Assembly (NCBI RefSeq): GCF_015182315.1
Contig: NZ_PRDL01000001.1
Coordinates: 1,674,001-1,738,000 of the forward strand
DNA length: 64,000 bases
From: Cellvibrio polysaccharolyticus
GTDB lineage: Bacteria; Pseudomonadota; Gammaproteobacteria; Pseudomonadales; Cellvibrionaceae
Direction: 5' to 3'
This document shows, piece after piece, positions 1 through 10,600 of the stretch. Made by a program: the position numbers and the translations under genes. Below the pieces are notes generated by a model. It was not told the origin of the DNA. It did not search any database and worked only from the letters and a program-made list of their open reading frames with translations. Every line of letters starts with the position of its first letter. Position 1 is the first letter of the stretch.

Positions 1-3000
1 GTTCGGATCTCTAAAGCGGATACCCGTCAGTGGCTCGGTAAAAACGTTACTCCGGAATTGGATCGGTTGCTCTCCGATGGGAGATACGGTGTAGAGATTA
101 AGACGGTTTTCAGGGAAATAGGTGGCGTCAATAAAAGAGTAGGCGTCGGTATCCCCTTCAGTAAATATCCTGATGAGATCCGTCAGATTGCCAGCAGCGG
201 ATACCCATTGATAGCTCCCGGGATCAAACACCAAATATTCAGATCCCGTAAAAATAATGACTTGTTTCGTGTCCAATTGGTAGGCGGAGAAATTTTCCGG
301 TTGTGGGGCATCCTCGTCATCACAATAACGATAACAATAATCGAAATAAGGGTAGGGGCTGGTGCTGCGCAGTACATTTCCATCCGCGTCGTAATCAATA
401 ACCGACACATTTTCATTACCGGGATGGCCTGGTTCGTAAAAAAATACAAATGCGCGAAGGCTATCGTCAGTGAGGGTATAGAAAATTTTTCTGATATCGT
501 GGGTTGATACCAGTTGTGCTATTTCTTCCGGTTGCAAGCTAAGCAGACGATGCTGTTGCAACCACTGTTCATCGGGTGCGGACGCAGTATAGGGCGTGAA
601 GCGTTGCGTATCGGGTGCTGCCAGGTAGAGGTCTCCTTCGACCAGAACCGCATGCGAGAAGCTGCCATTGACGAGGCTGCGCGGCAAGATTTCATCACCC
701 CAACCGGCCATCAGTCGGGCGGAAAGCGGAGAAAACCCATACCAGCCATTTTTGGCGGTGATGTGGCGCGGGTCCAGGGTTATTGGATTATCCCGGTTGG
801 AGCTGCTTCGTAATTGCAATTGCAGCGCCGTACCGCCGTGAATGCTGCGTAGGGGAAATGCCGCCGTATCGACAGTAAGATGATAATGAACCTTGCCGCT
901 AACGGTTTTTTCACTTTGCACTGCGACCACACCCGATGCGAGAGTATCTACAACATCCTGGCTCAACCCTGATTCAAGCAGAGCGTTGCTATCTTCAAGC
1001 GCGACCTTCAGCGGAGTGCCGGAGACGGTAAAGCCCACTTCCCAGTACGCTTGCTTGCCTCTTATGCGGGTCTGGCTGGTGTCAGCTGCGTCTATCAGTG
1101 CTACCTGCAAAGCCAGGCGTATGCCATCAATAGCTGCCTCGTTGTTGACTTCAAATTGCAGGTGGAGCACGCCGAACTCAATCCAGCCATCGAACTGGCC
1201 GACGATGGACGGCGCATCATGTTGCTCGTCTTCAGGTTGTTGTACTAAAGGTATCGGCCACTGGTATTGAATGTCTATCGGGGTGAGTGTTAATTGATGG
1301 TTATCAATGTTGTAGAAGTAACGTCCGGCGGTTTGAAGACGTTGACCGGATACTGAAACGAAATCAGCCGGTTTAAAGAGTTCCTCAATGTAACTTTCCG
1401 CATCACCGCCATCGTTTTTTGCGTAGTCGCTGTAGGTTAGCTGGATCTCGTAGGGGGCTATAAATTTGCCTTGATGTGTGTGAGGCCTTCCTGCATTGCA
1501 AGCCATGTAGGAATCTGTTTGCGAGTGCAGTCTGTCTCTGACAAACGACAGCGATGCAGCTCCGCAGGCGCTGCCTTGCCAGCCCTCGATAGGCCGGCTT
1601 ATCCATGTTTCAGGATCAAACGAGGATAATTCGCCAAACGCGTATTCGCCATTCCCGGAATAAGAAAAGAGGAATTTATTTTGGTAGGTCAAAATTTGTG
1701 GGGAGCGGGCAGCGTTGGGCGTCGCGATGCGATAGGTCTTTTGCTTCTGCAAATCCAGTAGCAGAAACTCGGATGCGTAGTGGATTGTTGACTCGCCCGA
1801 ACCCGTGGGAGTGAAGGCGATAAAACGCTCTGATTGCGTAATTTGGGGTGAAGAAATGCTCAGAGAACCGCTTTCATTCAAATAGTTGCCTACTGTTTTT
1901 TTGTCATTGATGGTGATGACAATACCCGCATCGCTTTGTTGAATTTGAACAGCGGCAGAAACATCGTTTGCATAAAAGCCATGGCGGGGATTGCTGCAAT
2001 CCGTGTCCAGGTCAGCAGCCATGCGGTAAATTTGAGGGAGCACCACGTCTTCTGCCTTGGCCGACATCTTGTGCTCCACGATACAACCGGTGTCGGCAAG
2101 GTTAAGCAATTGCGACGACTGATCTTCATCTGGCAGCCGCACAAAGGTGGCTGACGGGTGGCCGTATTCTCTTTTCTTTTCCCAAAGTGCAGTGCCCCGC
2201 TGGTCGGGAAAAGTGATGCTAAGGCGGTTCGGATGCGGGGTTGGCTCAATGCGAATGTCGCGTGGTTGAAGCTGTTGGCCGGGCTTCACTGAATGATCAA
2301 GCTGCCCCAGATTATTCTCGCCCCGGCAGGCAACTTGCTCGTCCGAGGCGAGGCACAGGTGGTGGGCGCCAAGAGCTACCGCTTTGGCCCCCGTCAACAT
2401 GACATGAAGTGAGCCTTCCGGCCAGCAAGTCAGATAATCCGGCTTGCTTAGACCGCAGCCATTTCCGTTCACATCCAGCGAAAAGGTAGTGGTTTTTAGC
2501 GGCCGGAAAACGTAATTTGAGTCGCCCAGGTACTGACATTGGGTACTGTATGCGCCTTGCGCGCAGATCTGCCCGTCACCTACGACAACTTTCTGCGGCT
2601 TGACGACAGTCAGAGCATGGGACAAGGGAGTCGGGTGTGGCAGAAGGTGAAGCGTGTTTTCTTCTGCAAAGCGGACACAGCTGACTTGCTCTGCACCGAT
2701 TGCGCACAGAACGTCCTTGCCGATTGAAAAGTCGGTCAGATTGGATAATGCGAGTGACTCTTTCTGAAAGAATGTTTCCCGGATAGCACCCCAGCAAACC
2801 GGTCGCCCCTGGTCGAGGGCACAGGCACTGTCACCCCGGTGGCTGATAGCAATATGAACAGGATCAATCAGCGGCGGCGGAGTTAATGGTATTGAATCGG
2901 TACCGCCCCAACAGATAACCGCCTTTTGATCAATGGCACAGCTCAAGTTGCCACCGGCAGCGATGTACGTAGGGTGCCCAAGCTTCGGCGCTTGCGCCTG

Positions 3001-3156
3001 TCCAAAAGTATTGTCGCCCCAGCAATGCACCTCGTCGTTACGTAACAGACAGGTGTGGTAATACCCCGCTGCCAACTGCGGGAGAGAGTCTGACTCGGCA
3101 TGAGCAGGCATGGTGACGCTTGGGTAGCAGAGAAGAAACAACAGTAATGCACGCAT
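1..3156 (-). CDS. Secreted RCC1-repeat protein, C-terminus beyond window (partial)
   Basis: An open frame of 1052 codons runs without a stop from the ATG at 3156 to the left edge, so the C-terminus is missing. An AAGGA ribosome site lies 5-6 bases upstream of the ATG. The first about 20 residues form a signal peptide (MRALLLFLLCYPSV..., ending PAHA-E), so the protein is exported. Residues about 28-120 contain three RCC1-like blade motifs with the HTCLL...VHCWGDN pattern (also SCAIDQ...ICWGG and ACALDQ...VCWGA). A weaker one near residue 280 (HHLCLASDEQVACRGENNLGQ) suggests a beta-propeller of roughly 300 residues, rich in Cys. The remaining about 750 residues are not recognised. Bacterial RCC1-like propellers are often surface or adhesion proteins; the substrate is unknown. 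It stands alone, with metG downstream of its promoter side on the same strand. Confidence 0.75.
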   Translation of the reverse strand, partial: MRALLLFLLCYPSVTMPAHAESDSLPQLAAGYYHTCLLRNDEVHCWGDNTFGQAQAPKLGHPTYIAAGGNLSCAIDQKAVICWGGTDSIPLTPPPLIDPVHIAISHRGDSACALDQGRPVCWGAIRETFFQKESLALSNLTDFSIGKDVLCAIGAEQVSCVRFAEENTLHLLPHPTPLSHALTVVKPQKVVVGDGQICAQGAYSTQCQYLGDSNYVFRPLKTTTFSLDVNGNGCGLSKPDYLTCWPEGSLHVMLTGAKAVALGAHHLCLASDEQVACRGENNLGQLDHSVKPGQQLQPRDIRIEPTPHPNRLSITFPDQRGTALWEKKREYGHPSATFVRLPDEDQSSQLLNLADTGCIVEHKMSAKAEDVVLPQIYRMAADLDTDCSNPRHGFYANDVSAAVQIQQSDAGIVITINDKKTVGNYLNESGSLSISSPQITQSERFIAFTPTGSGESTIHYASEFLLLDLQKQKTYRIATPNAARSPQILTYQNKFLFSYSGNGEYAFGELSSFDPETWISRPIEGWQGSACGAASLSFVRDRLHSQTDSYMACNAGRPHTHQGKFIAPYEIQLTYSDYAKNDGGDAESYIEELFKPADFVSVSGQRLQTAGRYFYNIDNHQLTLTPIDIQYQWPIPLVQQPEDEQHDAPSIVGQFDGWIEFGVLHLQFEVNNEAAIDGIRLALQVALIDAADTSQTRIRGKQAYWEVGFTVSGTPLKVALEDSNALLESGLSQDVVDTLASGVVAVQSEKTVSGKVHYHLTVDTAAFPLRSIHGGTALQLQLRSSSNRDNPITLDPRHITAKNGWYGFSPLSARLMAGWGDEILPRSLVNGSFSHAVLVEGDLYLAAPDTQRFTPYTASAPDEQWLQQHRLLSLQPEEIAQLVSTHDIRKIFYTLTDDSLRAFVFFYEPGHPGNENVSVIDYDADGNVLRSTSPYPYFDYCYRYCDDEDAPQPENFSAYQLDTKQVIIFTGSEYLVFDPGSYQWVSAAGNLTDLIRIFTEGDTDAYSFIDATYFPENRLNLYTVSPIGEQPIQFRSNVFTEPLTGIRFRDPN

Positions 3157-3330
3157 TAAAATTCCTTTTCGCGTGAAAGATTAAATAACACTCGTCTGAG
3201 GCGTGGGCCGCTCATAGTATGGCGGAGTGCTCGCATTCGATGCAGCTTTATGACGCCTGGAACTCAGGCAATATGAAAAATTTTATAATTATCATCGGCC
3301 ATTTCAAGTGCCATGGCTGGCGGCAAAACG

Positions 3331-3363
3331 GCGCGAAATCCCGAACGCTCGGGGATTTCGCGC
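3331..3363 (-). terminator. Hairpin after metG
   Basis: A 12-bp perfect stem (GCGCGAAATCCC / GGGATTTCGCGC) around an 8-9 base loop lies 9 bases past the metG stop. On the minus strand it is followed within a few bases by a short TTTT. It is probably the rho-independent terminator of metG. Confidence 0.7.
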
Positions 3364-3372
3364 GGGATTGCT

Positions 3373-5403
3373 TTAAAGCACCCGTTGCCCCGGTTTTGCG
3401 CCGTCGTGGGGTTCCAGCAAGTAAATTTCCTTATCGCCCGGGCCGGCGGCCAGCACCATGCCTTCGCTGACGCCGAATTTCATTTTGCGGGGTTTGAGGT
3501 TGGCAACCATGACGGTGAGTTTGCCGACCAGTTGTTCCGGTTGATACGCACTTTTAATGCCTGAAAATACATTGCGGGTTTCGCTGCCGATATCCAGGGT
3601 CAAGCGCAACAATTTGTCGGAACCTTCGACATGTTCGGCATTAACAATTTTGGCAATGCGTAAATCCACTTTGGCGAAATCGTTGAAATCAATTTCTGCC
3701 GCAATCGGTTCTTCCTGGCTGGTTGCTTCCGATGGCGCCGCTGCTGCTGGTGCCAATGCCGCCAGTGCTTCTTTGCCGGCTTCAATCATCGCATCGACCT
3801 TGTCTTTTTCCACGCGTGACAGCAGCGGGGTGAAGGCATTAATGCTTTCGCCACCGCGGAAGGTCAGCGGTTGGCTCCATTGCAGGGTTTCACCGAGGAA
3901 GGCTTCGGCATCGGCAGTCAGCTGCGGCAGCACCGGCTTTAACCAGGTGAGCAGCGCACGGAACATATTGATGCCCAGTGTGCATACATCTTGCGTTTGT
4001 TGTTCCTGACCTGGTTGCTTCGCCAGCTTCCAGGGTTCCTGGGTAGCAATGTATTCGTTAGCGGCATCCGCCAGCGCCATAATTTCGCGGATCGCTTTAC
4101 CAAAATCCCGCGCTTCGTAATGCGCGGCAATCGTTTCGCTGCTATCAACAAAACGCTGCCACAGCGCGCTGTCCGCTACGGTTGTGGAAAGCACACCGCC
4201 GGCATTGTTAATAAATTTGGCGGTGCGGCTGGCGATGTTGACTACCTTGCCCACCAGATCGCTGTTAACGCGCTGGATGAAATCGTCCAGATTCAAATCC
4301 AGATCATCCACATTGCTGGTCAGCTTGGCGGCAAAGTAATAGCGTAAATATTCCGGATTCAGGTGATCCAGATAAGTGCGGGCATTAATAAACGTGCCGC
4401 GCGACTTGCTCATCTTTTTGCCGTTCACGGTGAGAAAGCCGTGTACGCACAATTTGGTGGGGGTGCGCAATTTGGCGGAGTGCAACATGGCCGGCCAGAA
4501 GAGCGCATGGAAATTAACGATGTCCTTGCCGATAAAGTGATACACCTCGGCATCGGAATCCGGCTTCCAGTAATCTTCCCAATTAATGCCGTGACGGTCA
4601 CCGTAGTTTTTCAAACTGGCGATGTAGCCGATGGGGGCGTCCAGCCATACATAAAAATATTTGCCCGGCTGATCGGGAATTTCAAAACCGAAGTAGGGTG
4701 CATCGCGGGAAATGTCCCATTCCTGCAAACCGGCATCCAGCCATTCAGCCATTTTGTTGGCAACTTCATCTTGCAAATGACCGGCACGGGTCCAGGTTTT
4801 CAGAAAGTCACTGAAGGCGGGCAAGGTAAAGAAAAAATGTTCAGAGTCTTTGGCAACCGGCGTCGCACCGGAAATTGCCGAGCGCGGGTCAATCAAATCG
4901 GTGGGCGAATAGGTAGCGCCGCAAGCTTCGCAGTTATCGCCATACTGATCAGGCGTTTTACATTTCGGGCAGGTGCCTTTGATGTAACGGTCGGCGAGGA
5001 AAAGATTTTTTTCGGGGTCGTAAGCCTGGGTGATAAAACGGCTGGCAATATGGCCGTTGTCACGCAAGCGCTTGTAAATCATGGTGGAGAGTTCGCGGTT
5101 TTCTTCACTGTGGGTAGAGTGATAGTTATCAAACGCGATACCAAAAGCGGCAAAGTCTTTTTCGTGCTCGGCTTTGACGTTGGCAATTTGCTGTTCCGGG
5201 GTCAGCCCCAGTTGCTCTGCTTTTAACATGATGGCGGTGCCGTGGGCATCGTCTGCACACACATAAATACAGTTGGCGCCGCGCAATTTTTGAAAGCGCA
5301 CCCAGATATCGGTCTGGATATATTCCACCAGGTGGCCCAAATGGATCGAGCCATTGGCGTAGGGCAAAGCACTGGTAACAAGGATTTTTCTTTCCTGAGT
5401 CAT
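3373..5403 (-). CDS. metG: Methionyl-tRNA synthetase
   Basis: Charges tRNA-Met with methionine in the cytosol, for initiation and elongation. The 676-residue protein has the class I signature HLGH (SIHLGHL near residue 23), a four-Cys zinc knuckle (CPKC...CEAC, about residues 145-161), and KMSKS (KKMSKSRGTF, about 332). It also has a C-terminal EMAP/Trbp111-like tRNA-binding domain (about 575-676, FAKVDLRIAKI), which marks the long dimeric form. I chose the ATG at 5403 (MTQERKILVTSALPYANG) because it aligns with the usual MetG start; an ATG two codons upstream (5409) is also possible. A linker of Ala/Pro/Glu precedes the C-terminal domain. Confidence 0.97.
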   Translation of the reverse strand: MTQERKILVTSALPYANGSIHLGHLVEYIQTDIWVRFQKLRGANCIYVCADDAHGTAIMLKAEQLGLTPEQQIANVKAEHEKDFAAFGIAFDNYHSTHSEENRELSTMIYKRLRDNGHIASRFITQAYDPEKNLFLADRYIKGTCPKCKTPDQYGDNCEACGATYSPTDLIDPRSAISGATPVAKDSEHFFFTLPAFSDFLKTWTRAGHLQDEVANKMAEWLDAGLQEWDISRDAPYFGFEIPDQPGKYFYVWLDAPIGYIASLKNYGDRHGINWEDYWKPDSDAEVYHFIGKDIVNFHALFWPAMLHSAKLRTPTKLCVHGFLTVNGKKMSKSRGTFINARTYLDHLNPEYLRYYFAAKLTSNVDDLDLNLDDFIQRVNSDLVGKVVNIASRTAKFINNAGGVLSTTVADSALWQRFVDSSETIAAHYEARDFGKAIREIMALADAANEYIATQEPWKLAKQPGQEQQTQDVCTLGINMFRALLTWLKPVLPQLTADAEAFLGETLQWSQPLTFRGGESINAFTPLLSRVEKDKVDAMIEAGKEALAALAPAAAAPSEATSQEEPIAAEIDFNDFAKVDLRIAKIVNAEHVEGSDKLLRLTLDIGSETRNVFSGIKSAYQPEQLVGKLTVMVANLKPRKMKFGVSEGMVLAAGPGDKEIYLLEPHDGAKPGQRVL

Positions 5404-5522
5404 AAGCATCCCGGGTTGGTACCGAAAGTTGAAAACGAAGGGAGGTCAGGCGTTGCCGATGCTGCTATCAAGCGGCTATTAAACGTGGGGCACTGCCATG
5501 AATGGGCGCTACTATAGCATTT

Positions 5523-6116
5523 TTACTGGCAGGGTTCAGCGGCCTTATCCAGCCCGGCCAGCCATTGGCGCATGCCGGTTACCTGCCGTTTGATGACCGC
5601 CGGGTCGCGGTAAGCGTGGGCGAGAAGTGCCGCACCTTGCAACATGCAAAGCAGTTGTTCCGCCAGTTTGCTGGCCATTTCAGCGGGGAAGTGCCGCAAA
5701 AACTGGGTCTGTAGCCATTGCTGGATCATCTCCAGAAGATGGCGTGGTTCCTGCTGCAAAGGTGCGTTGTCTTTTGCCAGCTCATTATTGAGCGTGCCAA
5801 TCACGCAGCCCCAGCTTGCCAGCTCGGTGGCTGATTCTTCATAGGCTTGCAACGCTTTGCCGATAATTTCCTGATAATCGCCACTCTCATCAGCCCAGCC
5901 ATTGAGCTGCTCGCCCAGTTCGGTTTCGATAATGGAGGTTGTGCCGCTGAGCAGGTTGGATTTGCTGGGGAAATAATAAGACAGGTGTCCTTTTAATACG
6001 CCAGCCTCTTCGGCGACATCGCTGATGGAGGTAGCAAAAAAACCTTTGCGGTGAAACAGCTTTCTGGCTGCCAATAAAATGCGACAGCGGGGTTGTTCGC
6101 TGCTGATATCTGTCAT
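5523..6116 (-). CDS. TetR/AcrR-family repressor next to RND pump
   Basis: A 197-residue regulator with an N-terminal helix-turn-helix at about residues 31-50 (ISDVAEEAGVLKGHLSYYFP), the standard TetR DNA-binding fold. The helical C-terminal domain resembles that of LmrA/YxaF/NemR-type regulators (SWGCVIGTLNNELA). A GGAG ribosome site precedes the ATG. It is divergently transcribed from the efflux operon starting at 6421, and two palindromic sites lie in the shared control region. The usual arrangement would have it repress both itself and the pump until a toxic ligand binds; that role is inferred. Cys81-like and C-terminal Cys residues are present, but no redox-sensing claim can be made. Confidence 0.88.
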   Translation of the reverse strand: MTDISSEQPRCRILLAARKLFHRKGFFATSISDVAEEAGVLKGHLSYYFPSKSNLLSGTTSIIETELGEQLNGWADESGDYQEIIGKALQAYEESATELASWGCVIGTLNNELAKDNAPLQQEPRHLLEMIQQWLQTQFLRHFPAEMASKLAEQLLCMLQGAALLAHAYRDPAVIKRQVTGMRQWLAGLDKAAEPCQ

Positions 6117-6198
6117 GACAATTCTCCGGACAACGGGTGCGCAACTACTGACAGGGCATGACAGTTGGCTATGGATAATGATTGGCGTCTGCCTGCAT

Positions 6199-6214
6199 TT
6201 GGTCGCTCGTCAAA
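6199..6214. promoter_or_regulatory. Candidate TetR operator, distal copy
   Basis: TTGGTCGCTCGTCAAA is an imperfect palindrome matching the better site at 6221-6236 in most positions. Its centre is exactly 22 bp (two helical turns) from that of the second copy. Confidence 0.5.
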
Positions 6215-6220
6215 TTCTAC

Positions 6221-6236
6221 TTGGACGATCGACCAA
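6221..6236. promoter_or_regulatory. Candidate TetR operator, proximal copy
   Basis: TTGGACGATCGACCAA is a palindrome with a single symmetric mismatch pair around CGATCG. It lies between the divergent TetR and RND genes and overlaps a possible -35 element. Confidence 0.6.
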
Positions 6237-6252
6237 AAACAAATAGTATACT
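6221..6252 (+). promoter_or_regulatory. Possible promoter of the RND operon
   Basis: TTGGAC (6221-6226) and TATACT (6247-6252) could form a sigma-70 promoter, though the 20-bp spacer is long. The -35 would lie inside the operator palindrome, which would explain repression. It is followed by a leader of about 160 bases without other recognised features. Confidence 0.35.
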
Positions 6253-6420
6253 TTTTCGTCAGGTGCGCCCCTGCCCGCAGGTCTCATCAGACCGCTATAT
6301 CGGGTCAACACTTTATGACAATTGTGACTCTCCAAAGCTTGTCAGCCTATGTAACAATTTCAAAATTCGCGGCCAGTATTTGCCGTGCAGATTTTTCTTT
6401 ATCCACTGGATGGTTGTTTT

Positions 6421-7548
6421 ATGACTAGATTGAAATCCATCGGTATTGCGGTACTGATTTTGATGGTAATTTTGGCGATATTGGCTGCCATTAAAGGAGA
6501 GCAGATTTACCGTCTGGCGACAGGTGCCGAAGAGTTTTTTGCGGTACCGCCGGAATCGGTGAGCAGCTACAGAGTTGCCCGCCAGGCATGGCCGAATGAA
6601 TTTACGGCGGTAGGTACCGTAGAGGCTCATGAAGGTATCACCATCAATGCTGAAGTTGCCGGCAAAGTGCAGCGCATTTTGTTTCAGTCCGGTGAGTTTG
6701 TAGAAGCAGGCACACTGCTGGTTGAGCAGGAATCCGGTAACGAAAAAGCCCAGCTTGATGCCGCCGAAGCACGGTCAAAGCTGGCTGACGCCAACTTCCA
6801 GCGGCTGAAGTCGCTGCGCGCGTCCAACACCATTTCCCAAAGTGAGTTGGATGCGGCTTCGCAACAATTGCAGTCCTCTCGCGCTGATACAGAAGATTTG
6901 AAAACGACCCTGAAAAAGAAACAGATCCGCGCCCCGTTCAGCGGTCGTCTCGGTATTCGTCAGGTCGATCTGGGTAAAGACCTGCAAGTCGGTTCACCAA
7001 TTGTTTCCCTGCAAGCGACTGATCGTATTCGCGTCAACTTCCCGGTGCCGCAACAATGGTTGGTGCGTATGACCAATGGCCAGCCGGTTTCAGTGCGCGC
7101 CGGTGACGGTTCTGAGAAAACCTTTGACGGTGTGATTACCGCCATCGGTGCCGAGATCAATTCGGCTACCCGTAATGCCACCGTGCAGTCTTCCCTGGAA
7201 AATCCGGAAAACCGTTTGATTCCGGGTATGGCGGTTGAAACTATCGTGACCATATCAGACCCCATTGAATCGCTGGTGGTGCCGCTCACTGCTGTGATTC
7301 ACGCACCTTATGGCGACACCGTATTTGTGATTGAAGACGATGCAGAAAAAGGCGGTTTGAAGGCGCGTCAGCAATTCGTAAAACTGGGTAAATCACGCGG
7401 CGATTTTATCCAGATTCTGGATGGCCTTACCGAGCAGGATGACGTAGTCAGCGCAGGCGCTTTCAAGCTCTACAACGGCCAGGCGATTGTGATATCCGAC
7501 ACCCCGGCACTGGACTATCAACTGCAACCCGAACCGGAAGACAGTTGA
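6421..7548 (+). CDS. RND efflux periplasmic adaptor (membrane fusion protein)
   Basis: A 375-residue adaptor linking an inner-membrane RND pump to an outer-membrane channel. It has an N-terminal membrane anchor (residues about 5-25, IGIAVLILMVILAILAA), a split lipoyl/barrel-sandwich domain (INAEVAGKVQRILFQSGEFV and IRAPFSGRLGIRQVDLGKDL), a short alpha-helical hairpin between the halves (about 118-175), and beta-barrel and membrane-proximal domains. I chose the ATG at 6421 because the anchor then begins at residue 5; an upstream in-frame start at 6385 only adds a non-conserved leader. The pump gene follows 80 bases later. There is no lipobox cysteine, so it is anchored by the transmembrane helix. 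Confidence 0.92.
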   Translation: MTRLKSIGIAVLILMVILAILAAIKGEQIYRLATGAEEFFAVPPESVSSYRVARQAWPNEFTAVGTVEAHEGITINAEVAGKVQRILFQSGEFVEAGTLLVEQESGNEKAQLDAAEARSKLADANFQRLKSLRASNTISQSELDAASQQLQSSRADTEDLKTTLKKKQIRAPFSGRLGIRQVDLGKDLQVGSPIVSLQATDRIRVNFPVPQQWLVRMTNGQPVSVRAGDGSEKTFDGVITAIGAEINSATRNATVQSSLENPENRLIPGMAVETIVTISDPIESLVVPLTAVIHAPYGDTVFVIEDDAEKGGLKARQQFVKLGKSRGDFIQILDGLTEQDDVVSAGAFKLYNGQAIVISDTPALDYQLQPEPEDS

Positions 7549-7628
7549 TCATTTTCGTAAACCCGTACGGTGATCAATCACCATCAGGATTAACCGTGTT
7601 CAACAGGACACACACTGCGGAATAGTGT

Positions 7629-10600
7629 ATGAATTTTACGGATATTTTTATCAGGCGACCGGTCGTCGCCATTGTGGTGAGCTTGCTGATTTTGCTGGCC
7701 GGTTTTCAGGCCGCCTCCAACCTGAGTGTGCGCCAATACCCGCGCAGCGATATCGCCGTGATCACCATCAACACCGTGTATGTCGGGGCTAACGCTGAAC
7801 TGATTCGCGGCTTTGTTACCACGCCGATTGAGCGGGCAATTGCCTCCGCCGAAGGGATTGATTACATCGCTTCCGAAAGCACCATGAGCATGTCTACCGT
7901 TCGTGCGCATTTGCGTTTGAACTATGACCCGCTCAAAGCGATGACCGAGATTAGCGCCAAGGTTAATCAGGTGCGCAGTAATCTGCCGCCGGAAGCCGAA
8001 ATTCCTTCCATCAGTATTGAAGGGCCGGATAGCCAGTTTGCCTCGGCTTACATTACGTTTAATTCCGATATTCTCGAACCCAACCAGATTACCGAGTTCC
8101 TTACCCGCTCGGTACAGCCGCGCCTTACCGCGGTGGCCGGTGTGCAAAAAGCCGATGTGCTCGGTGGCCGCACCTTTGCCATGCGTATCTGGTTAAAGCC
8201 GGAACAAATGGCAGCGCTGAATATTTCGCCGCTGCAAATTCGCCAGGCGTTGGCCAGCAACAACGTTCAGGCCGCCATCGGGCAAACGCGCGGCCATTAC
8301 ACCCAGGTTAACCTGAGTGCCGATACCGATTTACGCCGCGTTGATGACTTTAAACAACTGGTTATTCGCGATACCGGTGAAGGTGTGATTCGCCTGCAAG
8401 ACGTTGCCGATGTTGTATTGGGCGCAGAAGACTACAACACCGAGGTAAATTACTCAGGCCAGACGGCAGTATTCATGGGCATCTGGGTAGCGCCCACAGC
8501 AAACTCGCTGGATGTAATGAGGGCTGTTACCCAGGAGATGGAGGCTATCAAAGCTGAATTGCCCACCGGTTTAAGCGGCGCCATCGCTTACGATGCAACG
8601 GAGTATATTGATGCGGCCATTCATGAAGTTATCCGTACCTTAACGGAAACCTTATTGATTATTGTAGTCGTTATTTTTCTGTTCCTCGGGTTCAGCCGTT
8701 CGGTATTGATTCCGGTTATTGCCATTCCCTTATCGCTGGTGGGCGCGCTATTTATTATGCAGGTATGCGGTTTCTCGCTAAACCTGTTAACGCTACTATC
8801 CATTGTGTTGAGCGTGGGGCTGGTCATCGATGATGCCATCGTAATGGTGGAAAATATCGAGCGTCATATTGAAGAAGGTAAAAAGCCTTTCGAAGCATCG
8901 ATTATCGCCGCGCGCGAATTGGGCGGCCCGATCATCGCCATGACCGTCACCATGATTTCCGTGTATGTTCCTATCGGTATTATTGGTGGTTTGACGGGTA
9001 CGCTATTCCGTGAATTTGCCATTACCCTGGCCGGCGCAGTAACTATTTCGGCGGTGGTTGCGCTTACGCTCTCGCCAATGCTGGGTTCACGTTTTTTGAA
9101 AGCCCACAAAAGCTACTCGGCACCACTCGCCAAACCGTTTGAACGCTTTCAGAATTTTTACAACCGAAAATTGAATGCAACGCTGGAAAATCGAGCCGGT
9201 GTGTATGTGCTCTGGGTTTGCATCGCCATGCTGGCAGCGGTGATGTACATGGGCTCCAACAAGGAGCTGGCACCGGTTGAAGATCAGGGTGTTATTTTTA
9301 ACATTATCGACTCACCGGCAAACGCCACGGTAGATCAGTCGGCGTTTTATGGCCGCATGTTAAACAAAGCCATTATGGATCTGCCGCAAACCGACTTTAC
9401 CTTCCAGGTAACTTTTCCTACCGGTGGTTTCGCCGGTATGGTGTTGAAACCCTGGGATCAACGCGACGACAGTATTTTCGATGTACTACCGGACGTAAAA
9501 CGTGTGACCGGCGAGATCTCAGGCATCCGGGTTATTCCTATTACACCTGCGCCTTTGCCTGGCGGTGGTGATTTCCCGGTGGAGTTTGTGATTGCTTCCA
9601 CCGATGAAAGCAGGGACATTTACGAAGTAGCGAAAAAACTCGAAAAAGTCATGCTGGATAGCGGCATGTTTCCTTTCGTGTTGCTGGACATGAAAGTTGA
9701 CCAACCGGAGTACCGGCTGGCGATTGACCGTGAAAAAGTCGCTGACCTCGGGCTGGATTTGCAAACTGTTACTTATGATCTGGGTACTTTGCTGGGCGGC
9801 GGTTACGTCAATCGCTTCAATATGTCGGGTCAGAGTTACAAAGTCATTCCGCAAGTCAAACGCACTGGTCGTTTAACCCCGGATGATCTTGAAAAACTCT
9901 ACATCACCGGCCCGGAAGGTCAGTTGATTCGCCTGGATCAAATCGCCAGTATTTCGCACAGCACCGTGCCGCGCTCCATCAACCGTATGCAGCAATTGAA
10001 CGCGGTAAAAATCAGTGCCGTTACTATGCAGCCGCTGGGCACTGCACTGAACTTTATGGAAACCGAAGCGCGCAAAATTATGCCGCGCAGTTACAGCATT
10101 GATTACACTGGTGAATCCCGTCAGTTAATTCGGGAAGGTAATGCTTTCCTGCCAGCCTTCACATTGGCGTTGGCGATGATCTTCCTGGTGCTGGCCGCGC
10201 AGTACAACAGCTTCCGCGACCCTATTGTGATCCTCGCCGGTTCAGTGCCATTGGCGGTATTTGGTGCGCTGATTTTTACCTTCCTGAAAATGCCGGCACC
10301 CATGCCTCACTTTACCGACCACTTCACCACCACGTTGAATATCTATTCGCAGGTCGGGTTGGTAACGTTGATGGGGTTGATTGCACGTAACGGTATTCTG
10401 GTGGTGGAGTTTGCTAACCGGATGCAGTTACAAGGCATGAATAAAATTGATGCGGTGCGCGAAGCCTCTATTATCCGTTTGCGCCCGGTAATGATGACCA
10501 GCGTTTCGACTGTTGCCGGTCACGCGCCCTTGATTTTTGCCTCGGGCCCGGGTGCAGAAGCGCGTAACGCAATTGGTCTGGTACTGGTCTTCGGTATGGC

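Noticed and set aside
4363..5226. 287-codon plus-strand frame opposite metG
   Set aside because: Antisense shadow of a strongly conserved gene; composition follows metG codon positions.
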